The translations under genes and the position numbers were made by a program. Shown here piece after piece: positions 1 through 5,384 of a stretch of 6,683 nucleotides of DNA (within the stretch, counting starts at the first letter, position 1; every line of letters begins with the position of its first letter). The notes beneath the pieces are model-generated. The model saw nothing but the letters and a program-made list of their open reading frames with translations, did no database searches and had not been told where the DNA came from. Source of the DNA: Legionellales bacterium (lineage in GTDB: Bacteria; Pseudomonadota; Gammaproteobacteria; PIVX01). The stretch spans positions 1-6,683 of the forward strand of contig JABSQI010000096.1 of the NCBI GenBank assembly GCA_013215905.1, in the 5' to 3' direction.

Positions 1-347
1 CCACTGCAAGCAGCAGTAACATCAAAAGCTGGTATATTTCTACTAATCCCAAGTTTTTCTTGCAACATACACCCAGTGCTTGGAAAAAACCTATCGCTCG
101 TACAGGTTGCAACAATTATCATATCTATTTCATCTATTGATATTTTGGAATTCTCAATAGCTTTAATCGAAGCCTCGTAACCTAATGTCATAGATGTTTC
201 ATCATCCGCAGCTATTCTTCTTTCACTGATACCAGTACGATCTAAGATCCATTCATTTGAAGTATCAACTATTTTTTCTAAATCAGCATTAGATAATATT
301 TTTTCAGGTAGGTAAGAGCCTACACCTAGTATTTTGCTGTAAATCAT
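1..347 (-). CDS. fabH: 3-oxoacyl-[ACP] synthase III (KAS III), N-terminal part
   Basis: FabH condenses acetyl-CoA with malonyl-ACP to start type II fatty acid synthesis in the cytosol. Only about 115 N-terminal codons lie in the window; the gene continues past base 1. The translation starts MIYSKILGVGSYLPEK and has the family blocks NADLEK (20-25), NEWILDRTGI (31-40) with the conserved Trp, and AFDVTAACS (107-115), whose Cys114 is the predicted active-site thiol (Cys112 in E. coli FabH). The ATG at 345-347 lies 10 bp after the plsX stop. Its Shine-Dalgarno AAGG (356-359) overlaps the plsX TAA, so the two genes are probably translationally coupled and cotranscribed. No frameshift is visible in the part seen. 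The His and Asn catalytic residues lie outside the window, so intactness of the whole gene cannot be judged. Confidence 0.97.
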   Translation of the reverse strand, partial: MIYSKILGVGSYLPEKILSNADLEKIVDTSNEWILDRTGISERRIAADDETSMTLGYEASIKAIENSKISIDEIDMIIVATCTSDRFFPSTGCMLQEKLGISRNIPAFDVTAACS

Positions 348-357
348 AATATCTGCC

Positions 358-1365
358 TTATAATATCTCGCCAACCCTGGTTGTAATTAAATCTGGAATT
401 TTATGCTGAACTTCACTAATGGCTTCAGATATTGCTGCTTCAAAAGCTAAAGCATTAGCGCTGCCATGGCTCTTAATTACAATACCATTTAATCCGACTA
501 AAGTAGCCCCATTGTATTTTGATGGATCAATTTCTTTAGATATTTTAGTAAATACAGGATATGCCATCAGCCCCATAATCCGAGTAATAAAATTCTTTTT
601 AAACTCAGAATATATAACTTCTCTTACCCGACGAGCCATACCTTCACCTGATTTTAAAGCTACATTACCGACAAAGCCATTACATACTATAACGTCAGCC
701 CCCCCCACAAAGAAAGAGTCGCCCTCAACATAGCCAATATAATTTACTAAACCACTCTCACTTATCAGTTGAGATGTTTGTTTTACTAAATCATTCCCTT
801 TTATTTCTTCTACACCTACATTTAATAAACCTACTTTAGGATTTTTAATTCCATCCACAGTTTCTGAGATAGTTGCCCCCATAACTGCAAATTGCAATAA
901 ATGCTCAGCACATGTATCAACGTTAGCCCCCAAATCTAATGCCCTGCATTTTCCATTCACAATTGGCAATGAAGCAATTATTGCTGCCCTATCAATACCA
1001 GGAATAGTCTTCAAGACAAAACGAGAAATAGCTATTAATGCTCCAGTATTTCCTGCACTGACACAAGCATCTGCTTCTTTTTGCTTTACCATGTTTATAG
1101 CAAGACGCATTGATGATTTCTTTTTCATTCTAAGAGCAGAAGAAGGAGATTCTGACATTAAAACTTTTTCATCTGTATGGATAATCTCTAAACGATCAGA
1201 ATATTTTGTTAATGTAGCATTAGTTAAATAGCTCTTAATAGCAACCTGATCTCCAATAAGAGTTATACAGATGTTTTTATTCTTTTTTAATGAATTTATA
1301 CATGCTGGTACTACAATAGAAGGTCCAAAATCGCCCCCCATTGCATCGATTGCTAATTTAATCAT
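358..1365 (-). CDS. plsX: Phosphate acyltransferase PlsX
   Basis: PlsX is a peripheral membrane enzyme that converts acyl-ACP to acyl-phosphate, the acyl donor for PlsY in the first step of phosphatidate synthesis. The 335 residues match the family length (about 330-356). Family blocks in order are IDAMGGDFGPS (6-16), ESPSSALRMKKKSSMRLAI (72-90), ACVSAGNTGAL (100-110), LDLGANVD (143-150), LLNVGVEEIKGND (180-192), FVGNVALKSGEGM (231-243), YNGATLVGLNG (284-294) and IKSHGSAN (297-304). The start is fixed by the N-terminal motif and by AAAGG at 1376-1380, 10 nt upstream and directly after the rpmF stop. Two departures are visible: the usual CDGF block reads CNGF (Asn229), and GEEE reads GVEE (184-187). 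A run of eight G on the coding strand (699-706) encodes Gly-Gly at 221-222. The frame is intact as given. Confidence 0.98.
   Translation of the reverse strand: MIKLAIDAMGGDFGPSIVVPACINSLKKNKNICITLIGDQVAIKSYLTNATLTKYSDRLEIIHTDEKVLMSESPSSALRMKKKSSMRLAINMVKQKEADACVSAGNTGALIAISRFVLKTIPGIDRAAIIASLPIVNGKCRALDLGANVDTCAEHLLQFAVMGATISETVDGIKNPKVGLLNVGVEEIKGNDLVKQTSQLISESGLVNYIGYVEGDSFFVGGADVIVCNGFVGNVALKSGEGMARRVREVIYSEFKKNFITRIMGLMAYPVFTKISKEIDPSKYNGATLVGLNGIVIKSHGSANALAFEAAISEAISEVQHKIPDLITTRVGEIL
699..706. repeat. G8/C8 homopolymer inside plsX
   Basis: Eight consecutive C on the plus strand, meaning eight G in the plsX coding strand, spell the Gly-Gly pair before ADVIVC. Such a G run stands out in DNA of low GC. 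A one-base slip would frameshift plsX near codon 221. A second, shorter run of six (1334-1339) lies at the MGGD motif at the start of plsX. Confidence 0.9.
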
Positions 1366-1380
1366 TTAACTAATACCTTT

Positions 1381-1575
1381 TTAACTTTCTTCTTCTTCTT
1401 CTTCTTCTTGTACAACTACCTGCCTGCCTTTGTAATAACCATCAGGTGTCATATTATGTCTAAGATGGATCTCACCTGTTACTTTATCAGTAGATAAACT
1501 TTGAAAAGATAAACTATCATGAGATCTTCGCATACCGCGTCTTGATTTTGATTTTTTACTTTTTTGTACAGCCAT
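1381..1575 (-). CDS. rpmF: 50S ribosomal protein L32
   Basis: L32 (bL32) is a small basic protein of the large ribosomal subunit. The 64-residue product starts [20 protein letters not shown], the usual bL32 start, followed by a GEIHLRH block (34-40) and GYYKGRQVV (46-54), which is the gammaproteobacterial pattern. It has no zinc-binding cysteines, as is usual for this form. The ATG has a strong AAGGAG site (1582-1587) 6 nt upstream. The gene sits 21 bp after yceD and 15 bp before plsX, so it is an internal member of the operon. Odd point: the C-terminus is extended by seven consecutive glutamates plus Ser (57-64), encoded by a pure GAA repeat, where E. coli L32 ends soon after the GRK block. 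An acidic tail on an rRNA-binding protein is unusual, but the core fold is unaffected. Confidence 0.98.
   Translation of the reverse strand: MAVQKSKKSKSRRGMRRSHDSLSFQSLSTDKVTGEIHLRHNMTPDGYYKGRQVVVQEEEEEEES
1387..1407. repeat. (TTC)7 trinucleotide repeat encoding the Glu7 tail of L32
   Basis: Seven uninterrupted TTC units on the plus strand (GAA on the coding strand) lie just before the rpmF stop. All seven glutamates use the same codon, which is what replication slippage would produce. Changes in unit number would keep the reading frame and only change the length of the acidic tail. Confidence 0.9.
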
Positions 1576-1581
1576 ACAATT

Positions 1582-1587
1582 CTCCTT
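1582..1587 (-). promoter_or_regulatory. Strong Shine-Dalgarno of rpmF
   Basis: AAGGAG on the minus strand lies 6 nt before the rpmF ATG. It is the best ribosome binding site of the minus-strand operon, which fits the high demand for a ribosomal protein. Confidence 0.85.
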
Positions 1588-1596
1588 TACCTGATA

Positions 1597-2025
1597 TTAA
1601 CTTATTTGACAATGATTATCATTCGCATGCTTTGGAAAATAAGGTAAACGTAGCAATATTTCGTCTTCAATCATTTTTTTTACATCTATATTATTAAACT
1701 CTAATGCAACTGGTTCATATTTATCTTGAGCCATATCTTGCTCAAGATTTGAAGGAGATAAAATAAAATCATCAGATACTAACACCTTCATCTCTTGCAT
1801 ACATCTTTGACAAGCCATTATTAAATCAACATTAAAATGGCCCTTTATAATACATATATTCTCACTATCATATTCAAACTTTAAATCTATATAAACAATT
1901 TTTTTTTCTTCCTGCAAATAAATATCGTTCAATCTCTGCATTGTATTCAACGACATCTCCCCAGAAAATCTTCTTGCCTGTTTAGCAAGCCTATAAGGAT
2001 TTAGCTTATAAGGAATATCCACCAT
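1597..2025 (-). CDS. yceD: YceD/DUF177 family 23S rRNA accumulation protein
   Basis: DUF177 proteins are needed for normal 23S rRNA accumulation in bacteria and chloroplasts, and the gene is almost always found just upstream of rpmF, as here. The 142-residue product has the family's paired cysteines in MACQRCMQEM (70-79; C72, C75), a YEPV block (103-106), the acidic segment MIEDEILLRLPYFP (118-131), and a second His-Cys near the end (138-139). The start is supported by alignment of IPYKLNPYRLA with the E. coli N-terminus. The protein is about 30 residues shorter than E. coli YceD: it stops right after the His-Cys and lacks the NPF-type C-terminal motif. Only 21 bp separate it from rpmF, so no frameshifted remainder is hidden there. 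No good Shine-Dalgarno precedes the ATG; a promoter ends about 6 nt upstream, so the message may be leaderless. Confidence 0.9.
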   Translation of the reverse strand: MVDIPYKLNPYRLAKQARRFSGEMSLNTMQRLNDIYLQEEKKIVYIDLKFEYDSENICIIKGHFNVDLIMACQRCMQEMKVLVSDDFILSPSNLEQDMAQDKYEPVALEFNNIDVKKMIEDEILLRLPYFPKHANDNHCQIS

Positions 2026-2031
2026 CAGCGC

Positions 2032-2061
2032 ATTTTACCCCAATAACCACCTAATAGTCAA
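2032..2061 (-). promoter_or_regulatory. Candidate promoter for yceD-rpmF-plsX-fabH
   Basis: On the minus strand a -35 box TTGACT (2056-2061) and a -10 box TAAAAT (2032-2037) are separated by 18 bp; each matches the sigma-70 consensus at five of six bases. The -10 box ends only 6 bp before the yceD ATG (2023-2025), so transcription is predicted to start at or next to the start codon. This is inferred from sequence only. Confidence 0.45.
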
Positions 2062-2131
2062 AATTTAAACTACAAAAATAAATGTTCAAAATTTTATTGC
2101 AATACGGTTTAAATAAAAAAACTCTGCTGTA

Positions 2132-3088
2132 TTAATTTTTAGCAAAATCTACTGAAAAACCATTAGATATAAGGCATTTACTGAATATATTATCTAATTT
2201 AGCGTGAAACAGATAAGATTTTTCCTCTAGAGTAAAAGCTAACTCATATGCATGTAATAACATTCTATAATCCTTCCTATCTTTGAAAAATGTTTTATTA
2301 AAAATTACATCTCCATATTTATCATCTCCAACAATAGGAGCATGCAAAAAAGACGTTTGTACCCTAATTTGATGAGTTCGCCCTGTATGAATTTTTATCA
2401 TTGCTAAGGTTAGATTATTTTTTACTTTTAATATTCTAAAATTCGTAATGGCTTCCTTACCTCCAGATTTAACAACCTTTGCCATCCGTTCACCAGATTT
2501 TAATATCCTCTTTTCAAGATTATTTTTTACTATTCCTTCTCTTGATAATCGCCCATTTAACAAAGCTAAATATGTTTTTTTAACTTTATTTTCCCTTAAT
2601 TGCAGATGTAGGTGCCTTAAAATATGTCTTTTTCTCGCTAAAATAATACAACCAGAGGTTTCTTTATCTAATCTATGCACAAGATTGATATCATTAGAAT
2701 TGTAGTGTTTTCTAACTAATTCTATTAGCCCAAATTTTATACCACTACCACCATGACAAGCCAATCCATATGGTTTATTAATAACAATAATACTTTTATC
2801 CTCAAAAATAACCCATTTATCCAAATTAACCTGAGGGAGAACCAACTTTTCTGTATCATTTACTAGATACATCGGAGGAATTCTTATTTTATCCCCAGCC
2901 CCTAGTTTGTAACTAGCATGCTTTCTACCACTATTAACACGAACCTCTCCTTTTCTAATAATTCTATAAATATAAGATTTTGGAGCATTTGACAAATTTC
3001 TAAACAAATAATTATCAAGCCTTTGCCCATCATCTTGATTACAAACTGTAATAATCTTAGAACTAGTATTGGCCTTCATTTGACTCAT
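2132..3088 (-). CDS. rluC: 23S rRNA pseudouridine synthase RluC
   Basis: RluC isomerises uridines of 23S rRNA (955, 2504 and 2580 in E. coli) to pseudouridine. The 318-residue product has an N-terminal S4 RNA-binding domain (about 21-75, with PKSYIYRIIRKGEVRVN at 36-52) and an RluA-type catalytic domain. Catalytic motif LVHRLDKETSG (136-146) holds Asp141; NKPYGLACHGGSG (104-116) and HTGRTHQIRVQ (234-244) are the other family blocks. The paralogue RluD is less likely because of the position beside rne and the E. coli-like start of RluC. Start choice is uncertain: the first ATG (3086-3088) has GGA 6 nt upstream, while Met4 (3077-3079) has AGGA (3090-3093) 10 nt upstream and matches the E. coli start better. 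The gene is divergent from rne, as in E. coli. A 106-bp gap to yceD holds no maf gene. Confidence 0.95.
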   Translation of the reverse strand: MSQMKANTSSKIITVCNQDDGQRLDNYLFRNLSNAPKSYIYRIIRKGEVRVNSGRKHASYKLGAGDKIRIPPMYLVNDTEKLVLPQVNLDKWVIFEDKSIIVINKPYGLACHGGSGIKFGLIELVRKHYNSNDINLVHRLDKETSGCIILARKRHILRHLHLQLRENKVKKTYLALLNGRLSREGIVKNNLEKRILKSGERMAKVVKSGGKEAITNFRILKVKNNLTLAMIKIHTGRTHQIRVQTSFLHAPIVGDDKYGDVIFNKTFFKDRKDYRMLLHAYELAFTLEEKSYLFHAKLDNIFSKCLISNGFSVDFAKN

Positions 3089-3135
3089 TTCCTATCCGTA
3101 TTATTTACAAATTGAAGAAAATAATAAAAATTGCT

Positions 3136-3164
3136 ATTATAATATATTATAAATACTTGAACAA
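3136..3164 (-). promoter_or_regulatory. Candidate sigma-70 promoter of rluC
   Basis: On the minus strand, -35 box TTGTTC (3159-3164) and a perfect -10 box TATAAT (3136-3141) are separated by 17 bp. The predicted start site near 3129 gives a leader of about 40 nt before the rluC ATG. A second overlapping TATAAT lies further upstream but is too close to the -35 box. Confidence 0.5.
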
Positions 3165-3353
3165 TTTTTAGCACTACAGACACCTTTTAATTTAAGTGCG
3201 AATGATTTTAAATATGAAAAATAATTCAAGTAATGAGCCATAGAGAGTTTAGATTTATATAATGTTAATTATAAAAGTTTGGGTTTTACAAATACAGATT
3301 ATTATGAAAAAATTCTAACATATTGTATACAAATGAGAATTATATAATTACAT

Positions 3354-3368
3354 ATCTATATTATAGAT
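3354..3368. repeat. Short inverted repeat upstream of rne
   Basis: Two 7-bp arms, ATCTATA and TATAGAT, flank a single T. The right arm overlaps a further palindrome ATAGATCTAT (3363-3372). It could be an operator or an AT-rich promoter element; short palindromes do arise by chance in AT-rich DNA. Confidence 0.4.
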
Positions 3369-3384
3369 CTATTTCCTAGTGGGC

Positions 3385-3408
3385 TCTCTTTGAGAAAATT
3401 TAAAGAGG
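3385..3408 (+). promoter_or_regulatory. Possible hairpin hiding the rne ribosome binding site
   Basis: In the rne leader, CTCTTT (3386-3391) pairs with AAAGAG (3402-3407) around a 10-nt loop, with G-U pairs possible at both ends. The right arm contains most of the Shine-Dalgarno AGAGGA (3404-3409), which lies 6 nt before the rne ATG. Closing the stem would block ribosome entry. E. coli rne is known to be autoregulated through its 5' leader, so a leader structure is plausible, but the stem is short and AU-rich. Confidence 0.35.
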
Positions 3409-3415
3409 AATTACA

Positions 3416-5155
3416 ATGGAAAGAATGCTTATAAATGCTACTCAACCTGAAGAACTAAGAGTAGCAATAGTCCAAGACAATAAATTATACGATTTAGATA
3501 TTGAACATTCGGGTCCTAAAAAGACAAAAGCTAATATTTATAAAGCCAGAGTAACAAGAGTTGAACCTAGTTTAGGGGCTGCTTTTGTTGACTATGGGGC
3601 TGAACGGCAAGGATTTTTACCTCTAAAAGAAATTATCCCAAAATACTACAAAAATTCAGCCAAAAACAAAGATAAAATGACTATTGTAGATGCAGTGCAT
3701 CCAGGTCAAGAAATCATGGTGCAAGTAGAAAAAGTTGAAAGAGGAGCAAAAGGCGCAGCATTAACTACATATATTTCTATAGCAGGATGCTATCTAGTAC
3801 TCATGCCAAATAACCCTAAAGCTGGCGGAGTGTCTAAGAAAATTGAAGGTGAAGATAGAGAAGATTTAAAAGCATTTTTAGATTCTCTAGATCTCCCAGA
3901 AAAAACCGGCGTTATAATTAGAACAGCTGGACTTGGAAAAAACCAAGAACTATTAGCTTGGGATTTAGAAATAATAAAAAATCAGTGGCTAGCAATCGAA
4001 GAAGCATTTCATCAAAAACCAGCCCCATTCTTAATATACCAAGATAGTGACATAGTTATACGCTCTATCAGAGATAATCTACGTAAAGATATAACAGATA
4101 TAGTTATAGATGATCATGAAACTTATACTAAGGCTAAAAACTATATCCAACAAGTTAGACCTGATTTCATTAACAAGTTAAAACTCTATCAAGATACTAT
4201 CCCCCTATTTACTAGATTTAATATTGAACACCAAATTGAGTCAGCCCACCAAAGAGAGTTAAACCTACCTTCTGGTGGTTCTATAGTCATAGATAAATCC
4301 GAAGCGTTATATGCTATAGATATAAATTCTGCTAAATCTACTAAAGGGGGTGATATTGAAGAAACTGCCCTTAATACGAACTTAGAAGCAGCAGCAGAAA
4401 TAGCTAGACAATTAAAAATACGAGACATAGGAGGTTTAATAGTAATAGATTTTATTGATATGTCTTATGTAAAAAATCAACGAGCTGTTGAAAATCATTT
4501 TCGTGAGGCTATTAAATCTGATAAAGCTAGAATACAAATAGGTAAAATTTCAAAATTTGGCTTACTAGAATTATCAAGACAGAGATTACGCCCTTCACTT
4601 TCAGAGTTTAGTAATATTATTTGCCCTAAATGTGACGGCATTGGTACAGTTAGAAATAATGCATCTCTAGCATTATCCATGATGAGAGTCATTGAGGAAA
4701 ATGCCCTTAATAGCAATACCAAACAAGTGATAGCCCAATTACCTATAGAGATAGCAACATTTATATTAAACGAAAAGCGTACTTCTATTGCTGATATAGA
4801 AAAACGTTTAGAAGTTAATATTACAATTATTCCTAATAAATATCTTAATGCACCTAATTACAAAATTGATTGTATTCAACAAGATAGCGATCAAAACAAG
4901 AAAGCTAGCTATGATATGGCCGATAAACCAGCAGATCAACATTATGTTCAAAATGAATATAAAAAACAACATGATATACCATTAGTCAAAGGTTTAAACA
5001 TTCTTAATAAATCTAAAATTAAAAAGAAAAGTATATTTAGTAAGATTGTAAAATCAATTTTTGGTAAGACCCCGCCTCCACCTACTCATCATAAGAAAAA
5101 ATACCATCATGGCAAAAAACATTACAGAAAAAGTAACTATAGAAAAAATAGATAA
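3416..5155 (+). CDS. rne: Ribonuclease E, short form
   Basis: RNase E is the endonuclease that starts mRNA decay and matures rRNA and tRNA precursors. Residues 1-487 match the E. coli catalytic half almost without gaps: S1 domain (about 36-120) with Phe57, Phe67 and Lys112 in place; 5'-monophosphate sensor Arg169/Thr170 in IRTAG; Mg-binding Asp302 in AIDINS and Asp345 in VIDFID; and Zn-link CPKC (403-406). These features separate it from RNase G. The protein is only 579 residues against 1061 in E. coli. After a linker, residues 535-551 (IKKKSIFSKIVKSIFGK) resemble the membrane-binding amphipathic helix of E. coli RNase E, then PPPP and a His/Lys/Arg-rich tail (557-579) end the protein. Helicase, enolase and PNPase docking regions are absent. 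The start has an AGAGGA site at ideal spacing. Neither other forward frame continues the protein after the stop, so this is a natural short form. Confidence 0.97.
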   Translation: MERMLINATQPEELRVAIVQDNKLYDLDIEHSGPKKTKANIYKARVTRVEPSLGAAFVDYGAERQGFLPLKEIIPKYYKNSAKNKDKMTIVDAVHPGQEIMVQVEKVERGAKGAALTTYISIAGCYLVLMPNNPKAGGVSKKIEGEDREDLKAFLDSLDLPEKTGVIIRTAGLGKNQELLAWDLEIIKNQWLAIEEAFHQKPAPFLIYQDSDIVIRSIRDNLRKDITDIVIDDHETYTKAKNYIQQVRPDFINKLKLYQDTIPLFTRFNIEHQIESAHQRELNLPSGGSIVIDKSEALYAIDINSAKSTKGGDIEETALNTNLEAAAEIARQLKIRDIGGLIVIDFIDMSYVKNQRAVENHFREAIKSDKARIQIGKISKFGLLELSRQRLRPSLSEFSNIICPKCDGIGTVRNNASLALSMMRVIEENALNSNTKQVIAQLPIEIATFILNEKRTSIADIEKRLEVNITIIPNKYLNAPNYKIDCIQQDSDQNKKASYDMADKPADQHYVQNEYKKQHDIPLVKGLNILNKSKIKKKSIFSKIVKSIFGKTPPPPTHHKKKYHHGKKHYRKSNYRKNR

Positions 5156-5270
5156 TATTACTAATAATTCTATTTTAAAGAATATGTTAAGTTGTTATTT
5201 TAACTGGTATATATTATAGCGAGATTGTGAAATTTTACTTGCAAAATATCCGCCAATTAAACAAGCTGAT

Positions 5271-5299
5271 ATTACAAACGCTAATATTACTACTATAAT
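5271..5299 (+). promoter_or_regulatory. Candidate promoter of the 391-codon gene
   Basis: A perfect -10 TATAAT (5294-5299) is preceded at 17 bp by ATTACA (5271-5276), four of six matches to the -35 consensus. It would give a leader of about 80 nt for the downstream gene. TATAAT is common by chance in such AT-rich DNA, so this is a weak call. Confidence 0.35.
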
Positions 5300-5347
5300 T
5301 TAAACTAATCTTTGAATAAATAGATTATCTAAATGGTTAAAATTTAT

Positions 5348-5366
5348 ATCCTTTTTTCTTAAGGAT
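5348..5366 (+). promoter_or_regulatory. Hairpin in the leader of the 391-codon gene
   Basis: ATCCTT (5348-5353) and AAGGAT (5361-5366) form a 6-bp stem with a 7-nt pyrimidine loop, ending 18 nt before the ATG at 5385. No U-run follows, so it is not a typical terminator of rne. The right arm contains AAGGA, but that is too far from the ATG to serve it; a weaker AGG (5375-5377) sits 7 nt before the start. Confidence 0.3.
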
Positions 5367-5384
5367 GAGTAAATAGGTATTAAA

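Larger units (their letters stand above)
3089..3415. other. Divergent intergenic region between rluC and rne
   Basis: This very AT-rich stretch carries a clear rluC promoter on its left side and the rne leader on its right. Perfect -10-like TATAAT hexamers facing rne occur at 3258-3263 and 3343-3348, but neither has a good -35 box at normal spacing, so the rne promoter is not settled. A 10-bp palindrome TTGTATACAA (3323-3332) and an inverted repeat ATCTATA-T-TATAGAT (3354-3368) lie just upstream of the leader and could be operators. Small ATG frames (for example 18 codons at 3262-3318) have no ribosome binding site and look random. Confidence 0.6.

Noticed and set aside
419..733. Plus-strand open frames inside plsX, rluC and the minus-strand frames inside rne
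   Set aside because: They are antisense shadows of well-supported conserved genes and have no family motifs of their own.
1606..1634. Perfect TTGACA on the plus strand within yceD as an antisense promoter
   Set aside because: No acceptable -10 hexamer lies 16-18 bp downstream, so the box alone is not a promoter.
2085..2131. Terminator for rluC at the T-rich stretch on the minus strand
   Set aside because: A run of seven T follows the stop region, but I find no stable inverted repeat directly before it.
3262..3318. 18-codon hydrophobic frame in the rluC-rne spacer, possible leader peptide
   Set aside because: No Shine-Dalgarno, no attenuator-like structure follows, and codon content gives no regulatory amino-acid run.
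3332..3346. Fur-box-like AATGAGAATTATATA upstream of rne
   Set aside because: Only half of the consensus fits and the palindrome is lost, unlike the site at 1608-1626.
3323..3348. TTGTAT and TATAAT as the rne promoter
   Set aside because: The spacing is only 14 bp, too short for a standard sigma-70 promoter, and no extended -10 motif is present.
5109..5219. 36-codon plus-strand ATG frame overlapping the end of rne in another frame
   Set aside because: It has no ribosome binding site, the sequence is low-complexity (Asn/Ile/Lys-rich), and it does not continue the RNase E C-terminal half; most likely chance.
5156..5270. Intrinsic terminator after rne
   Set aside because: Only very short AU pairings such as CTAT/ATAG are visible, with no GC-containing stem followed by a U-run.
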